Assembly: GCA_029215795.1 (NCBI GenBank)
Contig: JARDYH010000003.1
Coordinates: 33,419,001 to 33,483,000 of the forward strand
DNA: 64,000 nucleotides
Source of the DNA: Anniella stebbinsi
Lineage: Eukaryota > Chordata > Lepidosauria > Squamata > Anniellidae
Direction: 5' to 3'
In this document: one piece after another, positions 21,495 to 33,363 of the stretch
How the letters are laid out: every line of letters starts with the position of its first letter
Numbering within the stretch: the first letter of the stretch is position 1
The notes under the pieces: generated by a model
Databases searched by the model: none
What the model saw: the letters and a program-made list of their open reading frames with translations, nothing else
Told to the model about the DNA's origin: nothing
Program-made: the position numbers and the translations under genes

Positions 21495-22609
21495 ACCTCC
21501 TTAAGGACCCCAACATCTTGTTGCATTGTGCTTTAGCTGCACTCCTTCCACTTGGCAGCCCTTCCAGCTTACTGTGGATCAGGTGATTAAGGTGGTAAGT
21601 GTCCATCTTCTTTTCACATCAGCAGAGCTCAAGGGAGGCCTTTAGAGGGGGGAAAGACCCCCCTCCTCACCTTCCCATTATCACTCAAAAGCACACCGCT
21701 AAATCTGAGTCTAAACACGGTGGCACCTGCAGCTTACCTGTCGCTTTTATCCATGCTGGAAGCTTTCCCAACAGATGGTTATTACTTAAATGGGAAAGAA
21801 ACATAGCTTCCCTCAAGTGGAAGGAATGGGAAGCAAAGATTATAGTGATTTGTCTGGAATCAGCAGGGGCTCTTTTTCCTCAGCTGCTGGAAGTCTAGCA
21901 GGGGAAAGGCAAAAGAACAAGAAAAGAAGAAACACCCCAAAATATATTCTTGAAGCACTCAGGGCTGCAACAATTCAGAACAACAGAATTCAATGAGGAT
22001 TTAAAGGTCTCAGCCTTAATCGGCCGCCTACAGTGGATCACTCAATGACAAAAAGAGAGAGAACGAGAGATGGAGCTTGTGAGACTGGCCAATGGTTAGA
22101 CCCTGGATGTATTTTTTTTATTGGGGGCCTTTTAAATGGCCATGTGTACTACAGCTGTTGTGGAACACCCAGCCAATATTTCTCTTCTTCCTGCCCCCCC
22201 CCCACCACTCCATTCTTTACAACTGCTTTTAAAATCTAAATGTGTTAGAGCAATAAACCCAACAATAAAAAACTGTTTGCCAACCCTGATTAGTAATAAT
22301 AATATTAAACACAACAACAGCAGCAGCTGCTGCAAAAGGAAACCAGAGCCACCAGCCTCCAGTGCCCACTCCCCCCACCCGCTTGCTGCATCAAATGCCA
22401 TGGTGAAGGAGTGGCTTGCTGGAGGTGGCAGAGGTGGGACCTTTTAGTGAGAATAGGAGAGTGTATCACTTGCCACTCCCCCTACTCTGCTGTCTGAGGT
22501 GAGGGATTCACCCTGCCTCATGAGAGGGCTGGCCCTGACTCTGAGCATGTGCCGTTTCACATTTTAAACTCATTTAATTATACCATCAGGATTTCAGGAA
22601 TAAAATGGA
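21495..22609. other. Spacer, nothing recognised
   Basis: Short AAT-type runs at 21257-21272 (just before) and 22288-22305. No coding signal supported. Confidence 0.35.
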
Positions 22610-23130
22610 GCTTGGCCTGTTTATCACTTGCCTCAATGCACTCTGGGAGGTCATTACTCACTTACCCCGGATATGGAGCCCTGCGTTTCAGCCCCGAGGG
22701 CCAGCCCTAGCTGCACCACTGAGAACAGTACAGCTATCTTCAGCTTTGCCTGGCACTCCTTTGCCTGTGGTACTAGATTAATATTCATTGATGGTTGTAA
22801 AGTGACAAGCCTTCACAATGGCCCTGTTGAATATCCCACAAAGTCATTCCAGGGAAGCCTCAAGGGAAAGCATGTGTGGCCAGCACATTTTCTGATAACA
22901 TCCCCCCCCCCCAATTTGGTGTAATAAGAGATAAATCAGAATGGAGGGACGAGTCTGTTCCATATCGTCAGCTATGACGTTTGTTGTTGGAAGAGTGAAA
23001 CATCTAATCTGTTCTGCATATTTCATGGCTTATTTGCTTTTCTCAACTCCCTAGGGATTTATGCCCGTCTCGCAGGCTTGCTTGGAGTCATCCTTTTTGA
23101 AGCCAGGAGGTAGGCGGTTTAGCCTCTTCT
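22610..23130. promoter_or_regulatory. Single-copy block, candidate conserved non-coding element
   Basis: The block lacks any repeat signature and contains TAATATTCATTGATGG and similar homeodomain-like sites. It includes an acceptor-like TTCTCAACTCCCTAG at 23040-23054 followed by a short open stretch and GAG|GTAGGC at 23107; a micro-exon is possible but unproven. A C10 run splits it near 22905. Confidence 0.25.
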
Positions 23131-23174
23131 TCAAAATGTATTATGTAGGAGGAAACACTTTTGCAATGCAAGGA

Positions 23175-23225
23175 GTCTGTGACCCTGATCAGATGACACA
23201 CTAAGCCAAAGGGGTTAAGCATTTT
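23175..23225. repeat. Fragment of the GGCCCTGTTCAGACAA MITE
   Basis: GACCCTGATCAGATGACACACTAAGCC then GGTTAAGCATTTT matches the left arm of the 8733-8922 element. It is cut off by the neighbouring palindromic element. Confidence 0.5.
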
Positions 23226-23661
23226 TGTTGCTACACATATGTGCTAAATTTGAGATCGATCCCTCCAACCCTCGATTTTATATGAATTTGTTATTGTTTC
23301 AGTTCTGACAGATCAGAATGACAGCTTGCCACGTGCGTTCACTCAGACCTGTCAGAACGGAAATGATCTTTCAAAAATTCATATAAAATCGAGGGTTGGA
23401 GGGATCAATCTCAAATTTCATACACATACATAGGCATACCCCATAAGCACTGTGACCAAGTTTCAAGACTCTAACTTTGAAAATACAGAAGTTATAGGTA
23501 TATTTATATGGCAGTCCGATAAAACGAAAACATCGCCCAAAAATTATCATCTCCAATGATTACCGTAGTTTTTCTATTGTATTGTCATTGTTAAACACAT
23601 GCACGATAATGACCTTATCATATCGTTATCGTACATTTTAACGATACGATACACATCCCTA
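23226..23661. mobile_element. AT-rich hAT-like foldback element, left-truncated
   Basis: 23232-23405 is a long inverted repeat: AAATTTGAGATCGATCCCTCC and AACCCTCGATTTTATATGAATTT pair with their complements around a GTCAGAAC-containing loop. The right flank has AAAATACAGAAGTTATAGG and CGATA-rich subterminal repeats ending ACACATCCCTA. Same family as 57370-58057. Confidence 0.7.
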
Positions 23662-23749
23662 GTGCATACAAAGGGGCTTCTGATTTCAATAGGATGGGAT
23701 CAGCATTATGCATCCAGTAAGCTAAGTGACTTCTTCAAGGCCATAGAAG

Positions 23750-24034
23750 ATGCTTGCAGAAACTGAGGGCCAATAATGGAATGATGGGCTCAAGTTACAG
23801 GAAGCCAGATTCCCGCTGGACATCAGAAAAAAACTTCCTGACTGTTAAAGCAGTACGACAATGGAACCACTTACCTAGGGAGACCTTGGGCTTTCCCACA
23901 CTAGAGGCTTTCAAGATGCAGCTGGATAGCCATCTTTCAGGTATGAAATAAGGTGGATTCCTGCATTGATAGAGGGTTGGACTCGATGGCCTTATAGGCC
24001 CCTTCCAATGCTACTATTCTATGATTCTATGAAA
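23750..24034 (+). mobile_element. CR1 LINE 3' end
   Basis: The plus-strand frame gives WNHLPRETLGFPTLEAFK, a CR1-type C-terminus. It is followed by GGGTTGGACTCGATGGCC and the hallmark tail CTATTCTATGATTCTATGA. Confidence 0.85.
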
Positions 24035-25738
24035 CTTGACATAGGCTAAATGTGTGAATGTGCTCAAAAGTCTTTTCACTTTAAAATTAATAGCTGTAGG
24101 GGCCCCCAATTGGAATCAGGGCCTAGGCCATGGTATGTAAGCAAGAAGTTTAATCTTATTATGTCTAGGGATGCCTGTCATGTGGAAATCTGGGACCTTT
24201 TTGGTCTTGACAGATCCCTGCTGCCCACCCAGCTCGGCTTGCATTTGTGAACTGAACCATGGGCTTTTCCTGAAATCCAGGAACTTTTTGTGTATGTGTT
24301 TTCCCCTCATCAGTAAAAAGTTGCACAATCCATCCCAGAGGAACAGGGGCAAAATAACACATCTCTGGGTGTTGATATACTCCTTGGAGCAATTTAAGTG
24401 GAGTTTTTTGTTTCTTAATTCTTGCAACGACAATGACAGGGCAAGATTCATGCAGCATTTTCTGCTGGGTGGAAGAAGAAGGGCAAGTGAATGATCAATG
24501 CATACCTGTGAAGTACACGACTGCTTGCTTGCTTGCTTGGTTGATGGTAGAGAGAGCATTAGTGATGGGGAACCTGGGCTCAGAGACCTTCCTGCCCTTA
24601 ATAAACAACCACTCCTGGTTAATAGAGCAGATCACAGCCTGAGCCTCTGAGTAAATCTGTGCAACTACAAATACTTGAGAACTCTCAAAGCAGTTAGACA
24701 GTCCAATGTGATGCTTTGGGAAGAACTGGGTTATGCTGTTCCTGTCTGCACTGGTCTACTCATCCATCACTTTCCCTCTGAATATCCAGCAGGCTTCTGT
24801 GTATCCAAGGGCTCCAGCTGCAACTGCTAAGAGCCACCAGCATTGAAGATGGGCTCATACATCTTTCCTACAGGCAAAAGGGCCTTATTGTTCTCTTCCC
24901 ACATCACTTGGAGGCTACAGCGGCTGCCTAGCCTCCCTCCCCCCTCTTCATTCCATTTTGTAGCCAGACCACAGAATTGCTTAGAGACTGAAAACCTGTT
25001 GGGGTGAATTACAGAGGCGGCTGGCAGGGGCAGCTGGAGCAACGAAGGGTTCAGTATATTTAAACTCACCGTAGTAAAGGCATAATGGGATTTTGCATGC
25101 TACTGCGACCAGAATACCCAAACTGGCTCAGCATCTCGCCTGGCCAGGCATGTGCTACGACGGCTACAGCTGCCCCAGGACCAGGATAAAAACAGCTGGA
25201 GAGGAGGAATCTGATTATGTGAGACCTTCTCAGAAGTTCTCTCCCAGGGACATCTGCTTCATGGGGGCGGGGTGGAGGGAGAGAATTATGTAGGACTCAC
25301 TAGACATGGGAAGACAGAAAAAGGCATTGTGGGAGGGGAAGGGACAAGAAACCAAGAAAGTAACTGCACCATCCATCTGCACCAGCTGTTTTTCAGGTGA
25401 TACATTCCAGAAGATCCTGGCAACAGCTGGCGCCATCTGCTCTGCACCTTATCCAGGGACCCATCCCTGATTCTGCCTGGTACACCCTTGACTTCTGGGC
25501 TTTGTCGCAGGTAAATCAGCACATCTTTTAAAAGAAGCAACCACCTGTCCTATATTGCAAAGTAGCATAGTAAAATCCCTAGAGCTTGCTTCTTATTCTT
25601 CAGAAAGGTAAGGGAAAGTCTGGGATGTTTGCTCTGTTTGTCCCAGTTTAGCAGGGATAGTGCAGGTTACTTTTCTGGTACCTGTTGTGCCTCATAAATT
25701 GCTGTTCCTCTTTCACTTTTTAGGGGGGGCTTTTTGGA
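24035..25738. other. Mostly single-copy spacer with one hAT-like fragment
   Basis: TAGGGATGCCTGTCATGTGG at 24166 opens a fragment whose next 60 bases are the reverse of sequence near 61250-61300 (CAGATTTCTCCATGACAG). Its far end was not found. No gene signal elsewhere. Confidence 0.35.
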
Positions 25739-25792
25739 TGAGAAGAAGAAGAAGAAAAAGAAAAAGAAGAAGAAGAAAAAGAAGAAGAAGAG
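25739..25792. repeat. (GAA)n microsatellite
   Basis: Purine-only run of GAA/AAAG units. Confidence 0.9.
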
Positions 25793-26399
25793 GTTTCCTA
25801 CATAGAAACTCCAGAAATTAATTCTATGAGTGGGCCAGCAGATGTATTCTTTCCATAGCGCATGCACATGGAAATGCAGTGCATGTTCATTAACACTTAC
25901 AGCAGGGACTGGGAGCCTATCTCTGTCCCGGACAAATAATCCCTTGGGATCATGTGTTGGGAGCCACATGCTGAAAGTGTGTGGGGCCAGTGGTAAAAGT
26001 AGGCAGAGCCATGCCTTCTTTCTCTACCTAACACCTTTTTCTCTCTGGCCCCACCTCATCTTGCTATTTTGCACTTTGCAGCTGGCGAAATTCACTTTGG
26101 ACTGTTGATAATCTACCACAGAACAATTATGTTTTTCTGGCATAACTCTGAAAATGAAAGAGGATGGGTTTTATTTTGAGTAATCCATGCAGAACAGATG
26201 ACTGCAGAGTACAGCAGGCATAGTAAAGTCTTAAGCCAATGTGAAGTGTGTGAGTGTTTGTGAACATACTTGCATGGGAATGCTTGTGTGGATGTGCTTG
26301 TGTGTATGCTGGGATTTAGGCAAGTGATCCTTCAAATACAGGGCTTAATCATGCACGAGAATGTTAAGAAGGTATCTCTCAGTGGTGATGCTATGGGGA
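25793..26399. other. Spacer, nothing recognised
   Basis: No supported feature. Confidence 0.35.
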
Positions 26400-26530
26400 G
26401 ACAATAATAGGAGCATATGATGATGCCTTATCCTAAGTCAGACCATTGGTCCATCTGTTATCTGCTCAGAGGACATTGGTTATTGGGTGGGTTAAAAATA
26501 TAATAAATAAATGAATTTATAAATAAATAA
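26400..26530 (+). repeat. SINE/L2-like tail
   Basis: ATGCCTTATCCTAAGTCAGACC with GGTCCATCTG resembles the SINE body. TTGGTTATTGGGTGGG then AATATAATAAATAAATG is an L2-type tail. Confidence 0.45.
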
Positions 26531-26561
26531 ATACTCCATATTATCTACTCTAACGGTAGGC

Positions 26562-26685
26562 ACCCTGGCACCCTCCAGATGTTTTGGACTCCAACTCCCA
26601 CAATCCCTGACAATTCACTATATTGGCTGGAATTCATGGGAGCTGTAGTCCAAAACATTTGGGCTGGCAATAGTTCTCCAGGCAT
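26562..26685. repeat. CAGGGGTGGGG-type palindromic MITE
   Basis: CCTCCAGATGTTTTGGACTCC and GGAGCTGTAGTCCAAAACAT are the paired arms. Outer ends have decayed. Confidence 0.65.
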
Positions 26686-27396
26686 TTTTTCTAACCATAC
26701 CTAGAGATGAATAGGATTGAATCTGGGAGCTACGGGATGCCAAGCATGTGTTCTCCCACTGCCCAAATAAGAGTTTGCCCAAATTTGTCAATAGCTTCAT
26801 AAATGGGACAGAAAGAAATTGAGATTTATTTAGTTTTTAAATTGAATGTGAAAGAAAGCTAAACTGAGGGATTCATGCATCCAGGCTGAGTGCTTTGAGT
26901 GCTTAGCTCTTAAAAGCCTGCGTTTGCATCCCTGTGTAATAAGCAATATTTGCCGTTCTGAACAGGGGTTGACACCTCTTTTTTTCTGACCGGCTCCTAG
27001 TAGTTAACAGCTGTATGCAACATGGTCCCCTCCATGCTGGGAAAAGCAGTACCTTTTGGATTTGGTCAGTGCTGACGGATGATAATTTCATTTCACTTTA
27101 TAAGAATTTATGGAAAGAATTTAAGATTATTTTTTTAAAAAATTAGTATGGGAGAAAGCCAAATGAATAGATTAATCCATCCCAATTCCCAGCTACTGAG
27201 CTTAGTCCTTCCCAAGGGAAGTTGAGACAACAAGGAATATGGAAGAGGGGGATTCACAGGGACTGGGACAGAGTGTGAGATTTCTAGGTGAGCAGCAGAT
27301 CTTGGGAACAAGGCCAGGGCACACTGGGACTTACAAATGGAAGGGGGTAGGAACTGAACTGGAACTGCAGGAAGGGGTAGCACGCTTGTGTCATAC
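26686..27396. other. Spacer, nothing recognised
   Basis: No supported feature. Confidence 0.35.
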
Positions 27397-28010
27397 TTAG
27401 GGTACATCTTGACGAGGGGTTAGCCCTGGGGTGGATTCGAAGTGGTGGCAAGTCATCTATATGACGCAGCCACCATCGCGAAGCCATCCAGGGGCAAACC
27501 CTCAAAGCTCCGATTTTAAAATGTTGGGCACTTACCCCAACGTTTTTTTACTTGCAGCGAGGCAATGACAGCATGTGCTGTCTGTTGCCTTGCTCTGGAG
27601 CTGCTGCGGAGGTGTGCCAAAGCTGATGCGACCCCTAATTGGTCGGCATAGGATGGACAGGGAAGGGGGTGAACCAGCGAGCCAAACAGTCGCAGGACCA
27701 CCTCTGCAGATCATCATTTAAAATAATAATAAATAAATAAATGGGGTGGCTGTGCAGAGCTGGAGCACCCCGTTCCTCCCCCACCATTTTGTTTTCGATA
27801 TCTGTAAATGTGATTTTACAGATTTTAAAAAAATGAACCCAAAAAGGCTGCATATCGGCGCGGGTGCAGGGGCGCAGGGGGCAGCAGCGGCTCCTTCACA
27901 CAAACCCTGTACTTGTGCTCCTTCCTGTGCAGATAATGGGAAGGAGCGCCAATGCAGGAGTTTGAGGCCTCGGGGCACAGACGCAACGCCGTCAAGACAC
28001 GGCCTAAGAG
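27397..28010. mobile_element. Element with terminal inverted repeats CTTAGG...TCTTGACG
   Basis: The left end CTTAGGGTACATCTTGACGAGG and the reverse complement of the right end (CTTAGGCCGTGTCTTGACGGCG) are clearly related. The interior is CpG-rich, suggesting a fairly young insertion. An AAT/AAATA run lies near 27720-27740. No transposase frame or clear target duplication. Confidence 0.5.
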
Positions 28011-28757
28011 AATTGGGGTGAAAATGAAGGTTCCATAAACTAGACTGGGGGAAGGAGGCTAAGGAAGGATTATATCTGAGGAACGGCATCACCTGATCGG
28101 GATGGGGGCTTGATATTTCAATTTAGGATGTCAAAATGCCTGGGCCAGCCCTGCCTCTGCTTCCCTCTTGCCCCAAGTTTATTGGAGCTGTTCTCCCTGC
28201 CCCACACAAACACACACCTACTAAAGATGGGTAACTCCAGCCCATCTGCGAAGCTGCCTTCTCGTTAGCACCTTACCAGCAAACTGCAGAAGAATTTGGT
28301 GTATACAGATCCCCTTCCCTTTGTACATCGCTTTGCAATCAGGGCATGAGCTGGGGAGAAGATGTGCTTTCTCCTGGCTGCCCATAGCCTCGGGTATTTG
28401 ACATTAAACGCAAAGGAGAACAATCATGCATCTGCCACCAATAGGCAGCCAGCGCTTGAGTCACCATGGGACAAGGAGGCTGCTCAGCGGTGGGGGGAGT
28501 AGCATGGAGGAGAAATGTGAAGAGGAAAGGTTTTTTTGGGAGGGGGGGGGGAGAGAGATAAAAAATGGAAGAACAAAATAGGCCAGAAGAAAGCATTAAC
28601 ATTGTGTTTTATATGACACCATGGTACCACTAGGCATCAAAGTGTGTTGTATTCTTTATTGCACTGAGTCTGCCATCCTCAAAAGCATCTAATCTAGTAT
28701 AAATAATACATAGCCTTTATATAAGGACTTTTTGAGTCTTCAGGACACTTCACCTAC
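28011..28757. other. Single-copy block, possible conserved non-coding sequence at 28250-28480
   Basis: Sequence such as TTTGACATTAAACGCAAAGG and ACAATCATGCATCTGCCACC has no repeat signature and contains POU/SOX-like strings. Evidence is compositional only. Confidence 0.25.
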
Positions 28758-29003
28758 AGTTTATTTTATTTTTTATTATTGCATTTATATCCTGCATTTT
28801 TTTCCTCCAAGGAACCCAAGGCGGTGTAAGTAATCTTCCTCCTTTCCATTTTATCCTCACAGCAACAACCCTGTGGGCTAGGTTGGGCTGAGAGACTGTA
28901 ACTGGCCCAAAGTAACCCAGTGGATTTCCAAGGCTGAGTGAGGACAAGAACCTGGATCTCCCGACTCCCAGTCCAATACTTTAGCCACTACACCACACTG
29001 GTT
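28758..29003 (-). repeat. tRNA-derived SINE with L2-like tail
   Basis: On the minus strand: GTGTGGTGTAGTGGCTAAAG (A box), then AGATCCAGGTTCTTGTCC (B box), the CCAGTTACAGTCTCTCAGCC body, GTTGTTGCTGTGAGGATAAA, and a tail GGATATAAATGCAATAATAA. Apparently full-length and separate from the CR1-tailed SINE type. Confidence 0.8.
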
Positions 29004-29067
29004 CTTACAGTAGCTTTGTAATTCTTACAACAAACCTGTAAGGTAGGCCAACTGTGTCTATTTCAAC

Positions 29068-29875
29068 TAGGGATGTGCAGGGACCCCCCGGATCGGATCG
29101 GGACCCGGATCAGGACCTCCAATTTTGTCCCGGATCATACAAAATCGGAGGCCCCCAGACTGGATCAGGCCCGATCCCGATCCAAAAATCGGACATCTGA
29201 TTTTTGGATCGGCCGCCATTCCCCCAATGCAAGTCTATGGGGAAAAAATGGTGGCGGGTGGGTGAGTGGGGGCCTAACTCCCCCCTCCCTGCCCCTCCCC
29301 CCCGCGGTTACCTCTCAGGGCCATCCGTGGGCTCCCGTGGGCACCCGTGGACGGCCCCAGCAGGTAAGCCCCCCCCTCACGGTTCTCCTTACCTGCCGGG
29401 GCTGTCCTCTACCATTCGCTGCTGCACGGGCATCAGCGGATGGCAGTGGACAGCCCCGGCAGGTAAGCCCCCCCTCATGCTCCTCCTTACCTGCCGGGGC
29501 ATCCTCTTCCTTCACCTGCCAGAGATCTACTGAGAACTAGGCTTCACGGCCTAGTCCTCAGTAGAGCACCAGGTGGTCATCATAGTACTGCTAAACAGGA
29601 TTTTCAGCCTGTTCCTCAGTACAGCTACGCGCTGAGTGATGACATCATCATTCAGCACATTGCTGTACTGAGGAACAGGCTGGAAAGCCTGTTTAGCAGT
29701 ACTACGGACCAAGCGGGCAGCAGCGCTGGATGGCGGTGGCGGCAGATAAGGAGCACCAGTGGGGGGGAGGGAGGGAGGGAGTGCCGGCTTGCAATATGAT
29801 AGGATCCAATATTTTTAATTTTGGACATTCCAATCCGATTCCAATTCCGATATTTCTGGCCGTGCACATACCTAA
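29068..29875. mobile_element. GC-rich hAT-like element, inverted relative to 13414 and 37740
   Basis: Starts TAGGGATGTGCAG and runs into GATCGGATCGGGACCCGGAT, the reverse of the right ends of the other two GC-rich copies. The interior carries ATGCAAGTCTATGGGG and a long foldback at about 29585-29704 (GTACTGCTAAACAGG ... CCTGTTTAGCAGTAC) with GATGACATCATC at its centre. The right end GTGCACATACCTA runs into an AAT repeat and no target duplication is visible. Confidence 0.75.
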
Positions 29876-30252
29876 TAATAATAATATAGGTCCTGCCTAT
29901 GTCCTCTTTTTTGGGCTTTGCAAAAGCAGCCACCCCAATACTAAACTAACTTACAGTGACTGGAACAATGCACAAAAAGTTCCTGGGACATTCTGAAGTG
30001 CTTTACAATTTACAAATGCTAACTATTACAGCTTCATGTTGACAGAAGGGCACTCTGTACATGCTCAGATAGGCACTCACTTTCATTACTGTTACATGTC
30101 TTCCAGGGGTGAGCCATAGCACTGAAAACAGGTTCAGAAGCTGAGCCCTAGCTGAATGTATGCCTCACTAACAATACAAAATGTATTGATTCAGCTAAAA
30201 CTCACAGCTAGTTATGAGATATGCACAGGTGAGTTGCTCTCTGTTTTGATTC
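29876..30252. other. Spacer, nothing recognised
   Basis: Starts with a short AAT run. No supported feature. Confidence 0.35.
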
Positions 30253-30327
30253 CTCTCTCTCTCTCTCTCTCTCTCTCGCTCTCTTTCTCTCTCTCTCTCT
30301 CTCTCTCACTCACACACACACACACAG
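30253..30327. repeat. (CT)n(CA)n compound microsatellite
   Basis: CT tract with rare interruptions followed directly by a CA tract. Confidence 0.9.
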
Positions 30328-31160
30328 ATTTCCTTTCACAGATTCACTGGAGATCTGAATTAGTGTGCATTAGTCAGTGATACTATGGCTTCTTTAAAAA
30401 TAAGCCATGTCCACTTAGCTTCATTTAGTGCAATTAGACCCTGGCGTGGTAATCAAGTTTTATGGAAACTCATCTACCAGTTCCAGTTAGCACATCTGGT
30501 ACAAAGTTACCATCTGTCTGTTGGTTAAGCCCAGGGAATTCAGCGACAACTCAGCAGATATTCGGCCCAAACTCAGACTTCTCCTTTTCAGTGACTCCAT
30601 TGAAACCTGTGTATTTTCCACCCAGCATAGAAATACAAAGCAGCCAGGATGGATGCATCTGATAATTTAAGTTTTGCTCAGTTTCTCATTTCCCCAGTCG
30701 TCAGTGTGTTTCATCCTGTTTCCACATCGGCTTGTGATTATTATTATTTTAAATAAAGTCCATCCAAAAATGCATGTGCTGTTTCGTGATCTTTTCTCCT
30801 AAAATATGTCTCCTCCTCCTCCTCCTCCTCCTCCTCCTCCTCCTCCTTATTCTTCTTCTCTTCCACTATGTTCCCCAATCAATTCATTTTACAAACTATT
30901 TCCCCTAATATAATGCATTTTGGTATGTTGTTTTTTGTGTACACCCCCTCCTCTAATATATACATTTTTTTATTATTAGAGAATAGCATCACAAAATATG
31001 GAATAGTGCAACTATGTCTAACAGTGTTTCAGTTTATCTATTGATTTGGAAAGTGCAAAGTGAAGATGGGGTTGCACTCCACCTGAAGTAACAGGTTCAT
31101 AGCTTAGGGGTTCTCTTGGAGCCATCTCTGTCACTTGAGGCTCAGGTGGGCTCAGTGGCC
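30328..31160. other. Spacer with (TCC)n at 30808-30847
   Basis: A pure trinucleotide TCC run is the only distinct structure. No coding signal. Confidence 0.5.
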
Positions 31161-31855
31161 TGGAGTGCGTCCTACCAACTTTGGTTTGTGGCCCAACTAC
31201 GGGCCCTATCAGGACAGTCATCTATGCTCCAGTATCTTCCAGGTTAGATTACTACAACATGCTCCATGCAGGGCTGACTTTGAAGATGCTTCTTAAGCTG
31301 CAGTTTGTGCACAATGCAGTGGCCAGACTGATAACAGGGACCAGAAGGTCTGAATATATGACACAGATTCTGACCCACTTGCACTTGCTGCTTGTATGTT
31401 TCTTTCTACGTCAGTTTCAAGGTGCTGGTTTTGACCTATAAAGCCTTACATGGCTCAGGGCTACAACAGCTGATGGAGAGCCTCTCTGGGTGCCTCCTCT
31501 GAAGGAAGCTCAGAGAATGACAACAAGGGTGAGGGCCTTCTTGGTGGTGGTCCCCCCCATTATGGAACCATCTCCCCAGTGTGGCCCACCTGACACCAAC
31601 ATTATCTTTTCATTGCCAGGTTAAGATCTTCTTCTACCCTTGGGGAGTTGGCAGCATATGATAAGGTTTTTAAACTGTGTCCTGGGATTTCTTATTGTTG
31701 ATTGTTAAGGTTGTTTAGATGTGTATTTGTGTGAGTTGTCTGTGTATATGTGTTTCATATAAACGTATGAGAAAAAAATATTTTTAAGGTTTTTAATCTT
31801 TGTAAACTGCCCAGAGAGCTTTGGTTATTGGGTGGTCTAGAAATGTAATAAATGA
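31161..31855 (+). mobile_element. L2-clade LINE 3' fragment
   Basis: Broken frames give SSRLDYYNMLHAGLTLKMLL and VHNAVARLITGTRR, then in another frame VLTYKALHGSGLQQL-like sequence; these are typical of the L2-clade C-terminus. The 3' tail is GTAAACTGCCCAGAGAGC then GTAATAAATGAA. Multiple frameshifts; inactive. Confidence 0.75.
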
Positions 31856-31856
<1 letters not shown>

Positions 31857-31908
<52 letters not shown>

Positions 31909-31909
31909 T
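31857..31909. repeat. (GA)n microsatellite
   Basis: Almost pure GA run directly after the LINE tail, probably grown from it. Confidence 0.9.
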
Positions 31910-32482
31910 TAGACATGTTCTCAATAACGTGCAAACTGAACAAATTTCTCCCCCATCCTTTTCTATGAGGGACAGAGCAACGGAAATATCTTTCCAAAGC
32001 CAGAAAGTAATATTGCATAAACATCAGACAGTTGTATGTTTGTGGGTGGAGAACATAACCTCAGGTAGGAAAAAGAAACATGAAGATCCTGACTTAGGAG
32101 GCCTTTATTTGGGCAAAGCAGATGCCCTACTAGTTGTATACATAAGCTACCCAACCCAGTATCCTGTCTCTAGAAGTTGCAAACTTTACAGCAGCATATT
32201 AATAAAGTCAACAATGTTCTCCTGTTCATTCCTTGCTTCCCATATGTTATGGTGGTGTATGCACATTCTGAGCATCTGTATGAGTGTTCACACAAGCTCT
32301 GTACAGCCACTGATATTCCTATATCCAAGAATTTAATCAATTTTGGTCTGAATTCATCATATATGAATATATATATATATATATATTTCAACTATATACC
32401 CATTTTTTTTAGCTGACAGCTCATCTTCCTGTCCTCTCATTTTACGAAAGATTTTCCACACTTCTAATCATTTGGTATAGAA
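31910..32482. other. Spacer with (TA)n at 32363-32386
   Basis: No gene signal. The 171-codon open frame crossing this stretch is driven by the GA microsatellite. Confidence 0.4.
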
Positions 32483-32621
32483 TAGGGGTGGGAGACATAT
32501 TGCCTTCCGCATGTTGTTGGACTACAACTCCCATCAGCCCTAGCCAACATAGCCAGTGGTGAGGGCTAATTGGAGTTGTAGTCCGACAATCATCTGGCAG
32601 GCCATACGTTCCCCACCCCTG
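32483..32621. mobile_element. CAGGGGTGGGG-type palindromic hAT MITE, near-complete
   Basis: Ends TAGGGGTGGGAGAC and CCCCACCCCTG; arms TGGACTACAACTCCCATCAG and ATTGGAGTTGTAGTCC. Flanks GTATAGAA (32475-32482) and ATTTAGAA (32622-32629) match at 6 of 8, a decayed 8-bp duplication. Confidence 0.75.
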
Positions 32622-32773
32622 ATTTAGAAAGAGCTATCTGATGGCATGTCCCGGCTGTTATATATGGACGCGGTTTGCAGAGTATTCAGTTTCAGACAAT
32701 CTAATGGAGTATATCTTTCAAATTTCTATTGCTCCTCAGAACTATGTGCGGTCAAATATAATTAGGCCAACAC

Positions 32774-32985
32774 AGAGCCCTGTGGCACCACGAAGACTAA
32801 CAGATTTATTGGGGCATACATTTTTGTGGACTGTTGCCCACCTGCTGCATCAGACAAAGTGGGTTGTTGTCCATAAAGGGGGAAAAAAATGATGCCACAA
32901 TAAATCTGTTTGTCTCTACCATGCCACAAGGCCCCTTATAGTTTTTGATGCAACAGACTAACATGGGTACCCCTCCCTGAAATAC
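32774..32985. repeat. Palindromic repeat with GTGGCACC...AGACTAACAGATTTATT arms
   Basis: Left arm 32774-32818 and right arm 32891-32938 are approximate reverse complements. The right side continues into GATGCAACAGACTAACATGGG. Similar repeats occur widely in reptiles; the superfamily is not certain. Confidence 0.5.
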
Positions 32986-33363
32986 AACCAGGAGCAAGAC
33001 CTTCGGGGAGCAGTTCTCGTACTTGTCCCCTCTCCAATCAGTACTCAAGCTAACCACTGGATGGCACCACTGTTCTATTAAAACGTCCGCTGTGAGCTAG
33101 AGGGAGGGATGAGGGAGGAATGGGTTCAGCTGGCATTTATTTTACCTAATGTTGGACTTTTGAACTGCTTTGCGACCCAAAACTTGGTTAGCCTTCAAAA
33201 TGGTGCCACTTCAGAAATGGTGAAGTACTCCTCCCTGCCGGAGCAGCAGTCCCCATCAATGAAAGGGGAAAGGCAGCTGCAGTGCATCAATTCCTGCTAA
33301 TCTGCCTGGATACAGATAGAGCAGGGTTGCTGCACCTCTTTCAGCCTGAGGACCGAATGCAAT

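Noticed and set aside
25739..25792. Coding KE-rich tract
   Set aside because: Pure GAA microsatellite with no surrounding reading frame support.
28930..29003. tRNA gene on the minus strand
   Set aside because: A and B boxes are part of a SINE with an L2-like tail; no intact cloverleaf.
29068..29875. Target duplication for the 29 kb GC-rich copy
   Set aside because: The right flank is an AAT microsatellite and does not match the left flank.
31821..32336. 171-codon frame
   Set aside because: Much of its start is the (GA)n microsatellite read as RE repeats.
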